Of a DNA stretch of 64,000 nucleotides, positions 46,152-57,168 are shown one piece after another. The notes under the pieces were generated by a model that did no database searches, was not told the origin of the DNA, and saw only the letters and a list, made by a program, of their open reading frames with translations. The stretch covers positions 186,001 through 250,000 of the forward strand of contig JADGJC010000003.1 in NCBI GenBank assembly GCA_027596075.1, in the 5' to 3' direction. The position numbers and the translations under genes were made by a program. How positions within the stretch are numbered: the first letter of the stretch is position 1; the number at the start of each line of letters is the position of its first letter. Origin of the DNA: Rhizophlyctis rosea (lineage: Eukaryota > Chytridiomycota > Chytridiomycetes > Rhizophlyctidales > Rhizophlyctidaceae).

Positions 46152-47383
46152 TGTAGTACCAATGGGTTCTTGACACTCATGAAAAATGATTAGCGTTTTA
46201 TTTAATGTGCGACAGCGAGGACATTTCACCTCCGAAAGGTTTCGTGAGAATGGCGAGAAGGCCGTCGAAGGCCGTCAGTGCATTCGACGAGGGTAAATTG
46301 CAGACCATCCCCACAGGTTCGCCAGCATCCCGATTCCGAACACAAAGAAGCCTCGGGCGTAGAAGGTGACAAAGCCTTCCGTTGCGGAGGTGCCATCAAA
46401 ACGTCATTCGCCATTTGCAGTCTTTATCAGGTCTTCCTCACTTTGGTCACTTGTATCCACCACCCTGCCGCTGTGGTCTCCAACACATTTGCCAAACCCA
46501 TTCGTGTGCTTATTGGGGGCCTTCCAAAAATGCGTATCAGCACCGCGACGCAAATTTTGAAACGCGTTTATTTTCGAAATTTTCCATACAAATTTTTCTT
46601 GTTCTGGAATTGAATATATGCCCCTACAGAGCCCCCATATATGGCTTTTCTTTTAAATTTATATGTCTGTTAGTTGCTGAGAAAAACGTGCTTGAAATTT
46701 GCGTGGTGGTGCTGACAGACGATTTTTGGAAGGCTCCCATACCCATCACACGAGGCCGGGCCCGATATGATGTCCAGACGCTCCGGACGTCAGTCCAAAA
46801 ACCCATAACGTTTTGATGAGTTTGATACACTCCACTGAAACATGACAACATACTGGTATCAAAGGTCGAAGTTGGATTCCAGGAGCGAGAGGACTGCGGA
46901 CATCAAAGGGAAAATGACATATACCCTGAAGACGAGCAATCGAATTTTGCCGCGGACCTTTGACAGCCAATGAAAGTTTTTGAAATACACACCCCATCAC
47001 CATGATACGTACGCTCCACCATCAAGTCCGGTCCGATCACCACGTATTTCTAGTACCTATAGTATGCCGTCACGGTTTCTTTCAATAAAATTAGAGAAAA
47101 ATTTGCACCGGCTTAGCACGGAGATAGCGCCGGATCAATTCATGTCACAAACGCTGGTGTCCGTGGTACGCCCTCGATTGCGTTCGCTGAATTTGCCATG
47201 TCGATCTGTTCACGTAAGCCCCGAAAATGCCAGATTCGGCTGATGGGGTTCTAGAACATTGATTTCGCTGGCGAAATGGACCTCTATATTGCCGATTAAA
47301 AGCCCATTCACCGGTTAAAGGGTTCGTCTACCGTTTTAGCCTTCTCCCTGTGCCCATCACTGTTCTCTCCACAACACGAAGCA
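46152..47383. other. Gene-poor stretch
   Basis: Open frames near 46278-46816 are short, overlapping and unrecognised. The right end should include the promoter of the coiled-coil gene at 47.4 kb. Confidence 0.35.
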
Positions 47384-48264
47384 ATGACCGACCAAATCGA
47401 AATTACCGTCCCTACTACCCGTACGTCGACAAAACAATTTTTTGAAGAATATGGGCACACAAGAAGCGGCCATCATCTCTATTGTTGCCTGAGGAGATGT
47501 CGAAGAAGCCACCTTCAAAAGTCACTCGCCTTGTACATTTACTGGACGAGATGGAATTATGCGACTTTTTGGCCGACGATACAAGCTGGAATCAAAATCC
47601 TGCGTTTCCGAAGTTTCCACTAAAGACGTCGGAGATTTTGAGCGCTGCTACTGCACGACCTAGAAAGTATGTGAGAAGACTCTCCCTCCTGAGGAGACTC
47701 CCCCGCCATTTGTTGCGGCCCTACTAAACTCTCGCCCCTCTAACATCCAGTAAATCTCCCCGCACTCACCTCCCATCCTCCCCATAAGCCCAATACGCCG
47801 TCCTCAAACGAGAAGTTCGAAATCACCGCCAAACGTACGAGCAGATTACCAGCTCCCTACTCTTCATTCGAATTGTGGGGATCCGACCTTACCAGGTTGA
47901 TTGTGTGTTGCGGGAAATCGCAGATGTACGCAAGGAAGCGGAGAGAATCCGGGGATGTTTGAGCGAGTTGGAGAGGGAGGTGAAGCGCGTGGAGAGGAGG
48001 ATGAAGGTTGTTAAGGGGTTTAGGTAAGTTGGTTGTTTTAACTCAAACATTCTGAAGGTAGAACCTCGGTGCAAAAATCCATCGATCTCCTCTTTTCTTT
48101 CCCGCCTCAGCCGACTATTCGTCCTAGATGAAATCACGAAACGATGGAAGACAGTTGATAGCGAGGAAACCTTGACAGAACCCTCCGCTGCACAAGACCG
48201 CTGGAGAGAATCCAGAATTACCGCTGCACGGCGATTTTTAAGAGAGAACACAATTTCTCGATGA
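47384..48264 (+). CDS. Coiled-coil family member (plus-strand copy 1)
   Basis: The N-terminal exon has an MTDQIEITVP start and, in a second frame, VTRLVHLLDEMELCDFLADDTSWNQNPAFPKF, ending at CRK/PRK before a GTATGTG donor, like the copy at 57.2 kb (QTPAFPVASAG...CRK). The coiled-coil exon reads LLFIRIVGIRPYQVDCVLREI, then VRKEAERIRGCLSELEREVKRVERRMK, spliced at 48021 into SRLFVLDEITKRWK and a C-terminal RRFLREN end (stop 48262-48264). The joins in the first 300 nt do not close cleanly; either a frameshift or missed splice sites. Function unknown; the heptad pattern predicts a coiled coil. Confidence 0.45.
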
Positions 48265-49029
48265 GAGCACAGGCTTCACACGCGGGTTGATACCTAGCTG
48301 CGTATCGAGAGCTGGGGCATGGCAGCTGTTCTGTCCCACTCCTTCAACAATAGCTGTTTTGCCTCAGTTTCATTTCCAGTGAGAGTTTGCGGGGTATCGC
48401 CCCGCTGCGTGGTTCCGCTACCCGCAGTGACTTGCAGCGGGCCCCACATTAGATAGGTGTAAAATGGTCCATATGAGTTACTGTATCATAACGTGTTCTG
48501 GAGTCTTCACTAGTGTATATCAACATCGATTGGACTGAATGAAGGTGAAGGCGATCTTTGCAAAAGACCAAAGCGTCGGAATCGCCCGTTCTCAACAGAC
48601 CTCATTATGTTGCAAGAGAATATTTCCGCCATCTATTCAAAACGCTTATCCGGTTTTGGAACATCCACGCAGGAAGGGCTAGCCATTGTTTGTGCAATGT
48701 AGGTCATAAATGTCGAAGGTTCTCAGGCGATGGGGGGGCAAATAGCATGAAACTTGGTGGTCGCCACAGATCGTGCATACATGATAGTTCTTTGAGATGG
48801 AAATGTGCAGGCCGCTTTGGTGTGTCGCATAATGAGCAGTATCAGGAGTAAATTTTGTACTATTTCCTATCCCACTTTGACCACTCTTCCAAAATGAGTG
48901 CGGGGCAATTGTTGCCCCAGCGCTGAGGGAAGTGCACGATAGAGACAATGGCTGAGCGGGCAAGTTCAACGCACGATTAGGGTGTGAGGAATGGAGTACC
49001 TAACTTCCCAACTGCAGTCACCTCTAAGT
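48265..49029. other. Gene-poor stretch
   Basis: No supported gene; open frames are short and unrecognised. Confidence 0.35.
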
Positions 49030-49455
49030 CAAAACTCACCCAACATCCTCCAAACCCCTCTTCCATTCCTCAACCCTCCTCTTCCTCCTTTCCCGCTTCA
49101 TCTCCACCACCTCAATCATCTTTTCAAACCTCCCGCAATTCCTTCCACAACTCCAGTATATCGCATTGCAGTCGGTGGATGTGCGATTCCGCGGTGAGGA
49201 TTGTGAATCTGATGACCCTTGAGTGAAGGTGTTGGAGTCTGAGTTCTTTCTGCATCAATGTGAATGTGGCGCGATGCTGGCGCATGCGTTTTGAAACGGT
49301 GGAGAGGTCGTTTGATGTGGGGTGATGGTGGGCCATTTTGAGGTCTGTGAGCTCATGTGGTCAATCAGATGAGAGGTGACGCAAGAACGAGCAGGATTCA
49401 CTTTTTGGAAAGCGACGGTGCCCCGCATCGGCCATTCTGGGAAGTGCCGACGGCT
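49030..49455 (-). pseudogene. Coiled-coil family member (minus-strand copy 2), frameshifted
   Basis: On the minus strand an ATG at 49434 (MADAGHRRFP) sits in the same 29-bp context as copy 3. The coil exon reads DLSTVSKRMRQHRATFTLMQKEL, LHSRVIRFTILTAESHIHRLQC and ELWKELRE, aligning with copy 3 (SKRMRQHHGALTSLRKAV). The frame then breaks near 49126-49136: the next frame continues FEKMIEVVEMKRERRKRRVEEW. One extra base in a GGG run accounts for it. Confidence 0.55.
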
Positions 49456-50090
49456 GGAGTACAGTCCCTGTTCTGCGTCGTTATTTGGGCAGGAAAGCGC
49501 ACGCTCGCTACTCCCTCGTTTGTACGCGAAGGCGAGAAGCTTGAAGCGGAGGGATATGGAATATTGACTTCTTTCTACGGGTGAATGTACCGATTGTGGC
49601 ATTGCCTTGGAGGTGCATTGGACGGTGTTTCCATGGGAATGGGAGGATCGCCTTACTTTGTCTAACAACTTATATATTTGATCGGAGCGTCTGTAACGTG
49701 AACTAACGTGAGCATGTTGTGTCAGGAACCTGCCAATATCAAAACACCACCAAAGCACCACTGGTTCGATGATGCGATGCATGCATCCATTCGAAAGAAA
49801 AATATACTGCCCAAATGAATAGGGTGAAAGTAATCGTCATTAGTGAATGGCACCGAAAGGGAAATCTTTGGGAAGCTATGCTGACAAAGGCCCAGAATAC
49901 GGATTTGTGGCTGCCACGATAGCAACTGAGGGATATGTATTCAAGGTCAAAAATATCTGTCTCCACCCGTGCCTGCCTCTTAGACTTCTCAGAAGCAACA
50001 GTTCCATCCAGAAGCGCATCACAGGAATCGGGCGTAAATGTTTGCCCCGGAATGCTTCCCGTTCTCTGTGGATCATGCTAGGAAGGTGCA

Positions 50091-50718
50091 TCACCGCATA
50101 CCCGCTGGTTGAGGGAGTCGCATCCGGATCTCCGATGGTGAGCCGAAGCGGACTCTAGATGATGGCCGCCGAGGGCGGTAGAGACCAAGACTTTGATGAA
50201 TGAACCAAGGTTATGTTAGCAACCCACGCCCTTCGGGAAAAACATCAAGGGGCCAGACGATCAGCAAGCAAAAAAGTGTACCTGATGATCGTGAAAAGCC
50301 TCTTACAATTTCTTATTCTCCTCTCCCGTTTCTCCTGCTTTCGAATCTCAACCTGGATCAGATCCTCCACCCTATCCAACTCTGCCGACATTTTTATCGC
50401 ACCACATTGTACAAAACCAATATTGGACTCCAAAGAGATGATCCTGAGTCGGAATACTGTGCAATAGAATTCTTCCAATTTGACTGCTTTTCGTAAGGAC
50501 GTCAGTGCACCGTGGTGTTGACGCATTCGCTTTGAGATGATGGCGAGATCAGTTCTTGTGCATGTTCCTGGAATCTGCCGGGGTCTATAATGATTGGAGG
50601 AAGGGAATAAATCAACGAGGGTGCACTCGAAACGGTGTTGATAAATACATACTTGCTGCTCAATTGGAAAGAAGGTGGGGGCAAGAGCGAGGTGATATTT
50701 GCTTTTTGCAGGAGACAT
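50091..50718 (-). CDS. Coiled-coil family member (minus-strand copy 3), intact
   Basis: Exons complement(50718..50653), (50574..50282) and (50190..50091), all phases closing, give 152 aa. The N-terminus is MSPAKSKYHLALAP. The second exon is the family core: DLAIISKRMRQHHGALTSL, KAVKLEEFYCTVFRLRIISLESN, CGAIKMSAELDRVEDLI, then a basic RKQEKRERRIRNCKRLF. A short Arg/Pro-rich tail ends it. The core predicts one long coiled coil with a basic end. An alternative ATG at 50734 lies in a block conserved with copy 2 but leads to a stop after 24 codons; it may be a short upstream frame or mark a frame change. Function unknown. Confidence 0.55.
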
Positions 50719-51726
50719 AGCCTGAATCGGTCATTTTGGGAAGTGCCGACGGTGGCAAACAGTCTCCGCTCTGTAGGTCAAGCTGAGAGCACCAGTTTAC
50801 TCAGTTTGTTGCTGCTTCTTTTGGATGTGGAAGAGAAGGGGACGATGCTTTGATTGGTTTGGGATCATTTTGCAGAGGAATATATGGATGTGGGCCCGTC
50901 TTTCGCGTCAAGTGAGCGAGATCGATTGATTTCATTGAACCCTCAATAGGCGGATTGCCTTCATGTCTTCGACAGCTTAAGATGATCGGAGCGCTTGTAA
51001 GCGAACACGGTATTATATATAAGGGACATGCGTATATTGCTTGCAATGGGTGGTAAGTGCTGGTATATGACCTTCAGCAAGTTCAGCAGTCAGTCCGCCG
51101 CCATTGCGTTGAGCGTCTTTACACGCGGTCGAGAGACTAACTCACTCGATTCGGATAACCGTGTGTAAAATTGCGTCAGCGCCCATATGTACAAGGGAAC
51201 ATGACCACATGCGCCCGTTCAATGCCTGAACATTGCGCTGCCTCATCCATGCGCAAGGGAATGGTGTCAGCGAGCGGAGTGGGCACTGTGGGCGCTGACA
51301 TGTGTTCAAAGGGCTTGGGGTGACAGTGGATTAATCAGGAATTGGTGAGTCTCAAATGCGTGATGTGACCCTCGTTGAGTGTGACGCCAAGGTCATAGTC
51401 ACAATTAACATGTATGAGAGCCCCGGACGTGTCAAGTCCCATTGATTGGCCAACGTCATTTTTACTAGGGTCGGAATTCAGAATGCTCTCGTCTCCCTTC
51501 ACATTTTCTTACATATCTCATCACGATATGCATTTCATAAAAGCGCATCTGTCGGCTAACTTCCATCCCGGATCGCTTTCAAAAGTGAGTGCAGTGCAAT
51601 GGCCGATGACGGTTGAGAACTGCAGCGCAACAAGGATTGATAAATACGTCAGACGACGAGTGGTATCACCAAACCAAAAATCACCACGTATGGGGAAACG
51701 CCTTCGGAGGAGAGCTGGGAAATTCA
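50719..51726. other. Upstream region of copy 3 and gene-poor spacer
   Basis: A TATATATAA-like element lies at 51011-51021 (reading towards copy 3). The block at 50724-50752 is 26/29 identical to 49425-49453 next to copy 2. The rest is unrecognised. Confidence 0.45.
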
Positions 51727-51990
51727 CCTGAAGAGCGGAAAGAACCTCCTCCAAAGCTTCTGCCTCCTTTCTTGTCCCTCAATCATTCTCTCCACGTCAT
51801 CCAATTGTTTAGACATACGCATCGCGCCACATCGTACAGCACTGATGTGGGACTCCAACCTGCGCATGTTTTGCGACAAGACTACCGAATGCAGTTCTTC
51901 CAGTATGACTGCCTTCTTCAATAATCTCACCCCGCCATGATGGTTGCGCATCCGCTATGAGATGATGGCCAGTTCCGCTGTGGATGATTG
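51727..51990 (-). pseudogene. Coiled-coil family member (minus-strand copy 4), nonsense mutation
   Basis: The coil exon reads RMRNHHGGVRLLKKAVILEELH, RRLESHISAVRCGAMRMS, KQLDDVERMIEGQERRQK. Just before it, where other copies have IISKRMR, the codon for Lys is TAG (51957-51955). A GTGAAT donor-like site ends the exon near 51727. This copy is the left end of a duplicated unit (see 56.1 kb). Confidence 0.6.
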
Positions 51991-52825
51991 CAAAGTCTGC
52001 GGTGCGCTAGAGAGGCAGGGGTCTCAATACGTATGTGCATCAATGCAAAGCAGGAGTGTAAAGGTACCGACTGTCTGGACGTCATGAGACTGTCTGGAAA
52101 GCTCTCTTCGTATGTTGCGAAAGCCCTCTGCGGACAATTTTCTGAGAGTGGAAGGGGAGGAGTTGCAGTGTGACGATTATTGTGTACCCATTTCATTCTG
52201 CGGAGTATTGTGCAAATTTGGATTTTTTCAGTTGAGGTTCGTGGTGGGAGTTCCTTGCCCGTTAACGGATAAGCCTGTGAGTCACGTGAAGGCAGCTATT
52301 GTTGCAAGACCTGTGCCGCTATTGATGCTCTAGAAAATGGTAAAAGTTGATGATTGTTCAGGTCCGCTGAGGAACCGCCGGACCGCACCCAGATTTGACG
52401 CTTAGGTCTAGGTTGTGCTCTGTTGATCATCAAGAGGTGAAATTCCAGAAAAGCGCAACAAGGGACCCACCATCGACCATGCTTGGTCATCCTGCTTCGA
52501 TCCTTGTCAATCTTCTGATGACCGGGGTTTATCAGTCGGAGGAGTGTGGAGCGACAGATTGAAGAAGTATATCCCGGCCAGGTCGAGGCTGTTCCAACTG
52601 GTGGCACAGCCATACGACCGACCGTATCAGCAGTACCGTGCGGGATGGTTATTTTTTCACCACCGAATCCGGAGGTCCTGGAACATTTGCAAGTTCCAAT
52701 ATCGAACCATCCGTCTGCAGACACTCTCGTTATCCCTCATGGAGAATATATAGTTGTCCCCTATCACTCCCCTCCAAGAACCCGTCCCCATGGCTCCCCA
52801 AAGTCATCACCACTGTCTCCCATAA
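51727..52825. repeat. Segmental duplication, copy 1
   Basis: About 1.1 kb with clear nucleotide similarity to 56095-57150 in the same orientation: shared blocks include GACTGTCTGGAAAG near 52090/56440, GTGAGTCA(C/T) near 52276/56641, TCGACCATG near 52475/56822 and TATATAGT near 52747/57062. Similarity stops near 52821/57146. Confidence 0.65.
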
Positions 52826-53210
52826 TTTGTCAACAAACCCTCATCGGTCTCAATCGCAACGCCCTCTTCCGCATCAATCCACGTCTCAGCGCCATCAAAC
52901 TCGTCGATGCAGCATCGAAGCAGTACGCCTCCAAAACCGACTTCTATTGCGCCTCAACCACTGGCAAAGGGGAGCTCGCCGTCGGGTCGTCCAAGGGTGA
53001 AATCCGGCTATTCAACAAGTTGGGCGATCCAATCATCGGCATCGACACCATCGAAAATGGTCGCTGGATCATCGCCACGTGCCGGAACTACATCCTCATT
53101 GACACGGAAATCCCCAACGAAGGCGGCACGTCGGGCTTCACCAAATCCATGGGCCGGGAGAAACCTAAGCGGTTGCAACTCAAGCGGGAGCATGTGGTGT
53201 GGATGGGTAT
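52825..53210 (+). pseudogene. VID27 C-terminal domain fragment
   Basis: In a frame open from 52546 to 53289 the stretch reads like the VID27 family core: QTLIGLNRNALFRINPRLS, KQYASKTDF, GKGELAVGSSKGEIRLFNKLG, DPIIGIDTIENGRWIIATCR, PKRLQLKREHVVWMG. About ten residues usual between LG and DPIIG are missing. Homology ends at a GTATGC donor-like site (53206), consistent with one copied exon. The rest of VID27, including its N-terminal PH-like part and C-terminal end, is absent. Upstream is the duplicated promoter of the coiled-coil family. VID27 acts in vacuolar degradation of fructose-1,6-bisphosphatase in yeast; this piece is unlikely to keep that role. Confidence 0.65.
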
Positions 53211-54204
53211 GCCTGGTGGAGGGTGCGGGGGAATTGGGGAGGGATGTGCCGGAGGTCAAGTTGTGGGAGGAGGAAGTTTAATTCACTAGGAGGGTGGTAG
53301 TATGATAATGCAAAGCAAGAAGTCGCATGCAAAATCGTGGAATGTATAACAAGGCGGTTGGCGGAAGTGCTAAAGTAGGCTTTATGCTCTAGATATTTTT
53401 CGGAGCTTTTGCGAAGGGTCTACTTTTGTAAATAAGATCATCGAAGCTCAAATTGCGTTCATCGAAATTTCTGTCAATGTCGATACGTGGACCTCAATAA
53501 AATTGGGTGAAGGAGTATGACAGACGGATGTAAATGGTACCAAACTCCACCTGTAGCAAATAAATGGATTCCCACCATGCATGATTTCCGTTACCGCCAG
53601 GGTCCCTCTGGATCCTATCTACCGAAGTTCCTTTCTGGTAAACTTCAATGTTTTCCCATCTTTGGATCAAGTCAATCAATAGGGATAACATCGCGCGTAT
53701 CAGGAATAATGGGTGTTCAAGCATGGAGACCAGGAAATGATTCATTCGTAATCACCTACAATCCTCCCCCCTGTCCACTCTGGAGGTGTTCAGCCTCAGT
53801 TACTGCCCACAGCCGAGCTAGCAAGGAACAAAATTTACACCAGTTTTACAAACCGACGGACTATCGAGATTATCTATTCCACAAAGCATCGAAGTCAACG
53901 TTGATGAATGATCACCACCCAAACATATGAAAGTTGAAACAATAGGTGCTAGAAATCAAATATGATTTCCAGCATATTATACAGATGGCGACGCGAATAA
54001 TCCACATCATATGTGGGGGTTTGTCGACAAAAGCCCATTTAATTCGTCGATGACCAGTCGGCCCACTGGGATGTCGCGGGCTTGAAAGATCGCTCTGAGA
54101 GATGACAGTCGAGAACGGTAAAGCTCGAAACTTGTGCGGGCAGGGGGCAAATGTGGCATTAGCCGTTACATTAAGATTGACCTCAGGCAAACGCAGAACA
54201 CACC
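53211..54204. other. Gene-poor stretch
   Basis: Downstream of the VID27 fragment. No supported gene. Confidence 0.35.
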
Positions 54205-54490
54205 TGACGAAGGCGAAGACTCTTTTGCCATTTTCGACCTTTCTTTTGCGTTTTTCCCGCTTACGAACCCACGCCTCTATCTCTCGCAACTCTCTTGACA
54301 TCAAGTAAACCCATATCGTATGCGACGGATGTCGGACTCCACATTGATGATCCGGAGCAAAAAGATTCTCGAATGCTGTTCTTCCCGTTTGACCGCTTTC
54401 TGTAGCAAGCTCAACGCATAGTGGTGTCGACGTATCCGTTTTGAAATGATGGCAAGCTGGGTCCCGGTGGATTGGGATGAAGGCGGCGAT
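54205..54490 (-). pseudogene. Coiled-coil family member (minus-strand copy 5), frameshifted
   Basis: Reads QLAIISKRIRRHHYALSLLQ, KAVKREEQHSRIFLLRIINVES, then stops at TGA (54303-54301) just where other copies have GAIKMS. The neighbouring frame continues at once with MSRELREIEAWVRKREKRKRK and KRVFAFVR before a GTGTGT donor. A one-base loss explains it. Confidence 0.55.
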
Positions 54491-56094
54491 GGTCTATGTT
54501 GATGTACAGGAATGGGTTAACCAGCTTGTCAGCAAAGCAAGGAGAAAGGAGTAGATCGTTACTTGTTGAAGACGGCAGTGGCCGCCGCGTTCTGCTCCTG
54601 GAGCTTTGGCACAAAACTCACGCCTGTTGCCGCTTCTTCTATGCGTGAAAGGGAAGGAGTTGCAGCGGGACGCTGCTTGTATTTTGAGGTCATCCTGCAA
54701 GATCAAAGGGTTTGGGTGTGGTGCTGCCTAGTCTGCCTTCAGAATGAAGTTCATTGCATGGGATCCTTTTTGGAAGGATCGGTCGACGTTCTGGAACGCA
54801 AGTTTGGATGCTTACGTTTCGATCAGTGCGTATACTTGAATTGTTTACACCGAACATCCTCTCTATCTGAGATGCATAATATATATATGTATATAAGCAT
54901 TATAAACTCATGCAAATCGCAGCAAAGGACGTTGCTTTAGACAACTTTTTGCTCTTCAAGTTCGAATGATTCTCGGGAGGAGAACCGAGTGAACTGATTG
55001 CTGGAGCTGGCTGATCCCTCTACCTGACGTGCCAAGGGCCTCTCCGGGAAGGATGAGAAGAGACACACGAGTGGAGGAACGCTCATTGTGCGCTCTAGAC
55101 CCCATGCTGGTCGAGTGCTTATCTGATTGGGTCCGATGGGTGCTCGCCGATGGCATGCTCTGCGAGAGCCCTTTACGAGCATATGGGTGTTTTTGGGATG
55201 CATAACGTTGAAGAAAAGCATTTGCATCAAATCATCCGCTTTATAAAGCGAAAGTCTTTGCATTGGATGACATCCGTAACTCCTGCATAACATAAAAACA
55301 TAACATAACATAGATTTATGGTTGCAAAGGTCACGGATGTCACCCTTGTATGATACTAGTCGGCATTTGGGATCCAACATTGCATCCATCCCGTCAAGTG
55401 CAGGACAAAATGACGCTTTTCCTCACACCTGCAGTAGCTCTCGAAGTGAGCATGGTTCCCATGTGGATATTCTCTCTGAAGTCATTTCCGAAATATAAAG
55501 ATGGCATTGAACTTTCCATACAATTTGAAAATGCGTTTCTCAACGCCGCATGGGCGGAGTTATAAGTCCAAGGTTTTGATGGCATTTTCAGGTAAGCTCA
55601 GGTCACTGCGATAATGACCGAAATGCGTGGAATAAGGACAGACTGGGAGGCCTCAGGTACTCCCAAGTACTTCCACTTTTAGCGACGCTTGTTGATAATC
55701 AAAGACTTCGAAGCTCGGCCGTGCTCCCTGCTATGCAACATCACTTAGTAAGAGAAATCAGAAACTCTTCACCTTCTCCAATGTGACCTCCTGTCGGCAT
55801 GAGTGAGGGTTGACGGCACAAGTTGGCACTGACGTCGTTCATATGAATACTGTGGATCCAGAGTATTTGACAATGCCCATAACGCTGCCGCTGCTCAGGG
55901 ATGTAAAATATATTCATCACACATATCCATTGAATGACCAATTCCCATCAGAAATCTCACTGATGAGTGATCTAAATGCAGCGCCAGTCGATGGTTGAGA
56001 ACGACAGCGTCCGAGACTTGGTGTTTTAAGTGTAGGCTCATCAACGTTTCATAGCATTCTGCGAAAACCTTGTAAGAAAACGTTGACCTTACCT
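54491..56094. other. Gene-poor stretch
   Basis: A 150-codon minus-strand frame (54937-55389) is open but unrecognised. Short AT-rich tracts lie near 54880 (ATATATATATGTATATA) and near 55285-55312 (repeated CATAA). No supported gene. Confidence 0.35.
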
Positions 56095-56345
56095 GATGAC
56101 TGCCGAAAACTTCTTCCGCCTCTCAACTCTCATTTCATACTTTTCAATCATCCTCTCCACCTTGTCCAAATCTCTCGACATCCAAATCGCACCACATTTT
56201 ACGGAACTGATGTCAGATTGTAAAGTAGTCATCCTGCCGAGGAACACTGTTGAATATGATTATTCAAGCTTCACTGCTTTTTGTAACAGCCTTAAGGCGC
56301 CATGATGGTGCCTCATTCGCTTTAAAAGTTCCGCTGTAGATGGTT
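56095..56345 (-). pseudogene. Coiled-coil family member (minus-strand copy 6), nonsense mutation
   Basis: Reads HHGALRLLQKAVKLE, then TAA (56262-56260) and continues in the same frame with STVFLGRMTTLQSDISSVKCGAIWMS and RDLDKVERMIEKYEMRVERRKKF before a GTAAGG donor. It corresponds to copy 4 in the duplicated unit but carries a different stop. Confidence 0.6.
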
Positions 56346-57150
56346 GTGAAGTCCGCGACGCACAAGGGAGGAAGGGGTTGATAGGTATATCGTGAATGCG
56401 GAGTAGGGGTGAGACAAACTTACTGACGAAAAGTCATGAGAGTGTCTGGAAAGATTTCCTTATATGTGACGAAAGGTGTCTGCTTATAATCTACTGATGG
56501 AGGACCCTCACTTCGTGCTGCGTGCGCGAGAGAAGGAGATGTAGCGCGGCGGGTTTTCCATTTCCATCTCATTTTGCTGAGGATGGATTCAGACTTTGGG
56601 GAGTCGGTGCGGAGACTTGTGCCCGACAAGGATAGCCTTGTGAGTCATATGAAGTCAGCATGTGGACGACCGCCGTGATGCTCTTGAAAATGTCTAGATT
56701 TCATGTTTGTCCAGGTCTCGGCGCTGTGAAACCGCCGGATTCGTGCCCAGCTTGGGTCGAGGTCTGCTGTCTGGATTGTCAGGAGGCGAGAAACCAGAAA
56801 AGAGAAACAGGGGATCCACCGTCGACCATGTCTTGGTCATCACGCCTCGATCCCCGCCAATCTGTTGATGGGGCGGAGGGGTGTGGAGGACGGACCTCCC
56901 GAAAGAAGATGTGGAAGACATCGAAGATCGCAAGTGCACCAGCTGGCGGCACATCCATACGACTAAGGTACCGTGCCATCTCCAATTTGACCGCAGGCTG
57001 GCCCTGGAACATTCGAATATCGAAACATCCGTCGGGCGGCCAAAACCTCTTCCAATCACGATATATAGTGTGCCCCACCCGGTCCCCCTCCAGACTGCCC
57101 CCATGGCTCTGCGGAGTCATCATCACTCCGAACTGTCTCCCAACCCCTCA
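56095..57150. repeat. Segmental duplication, copy 2
   Basis: Direct-orientation partner of 51727-52825, about 4.35 kb away. It spans the disrupted minus-strand copy and a shared divergent promoter with TATATAGT near 57062, and ends just before the start of the plus-strand coiled-coil gene at 57169. Confidence 0.65.
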
Positions 57151-57168
57151 TAGACCTTTTTGCCAACA

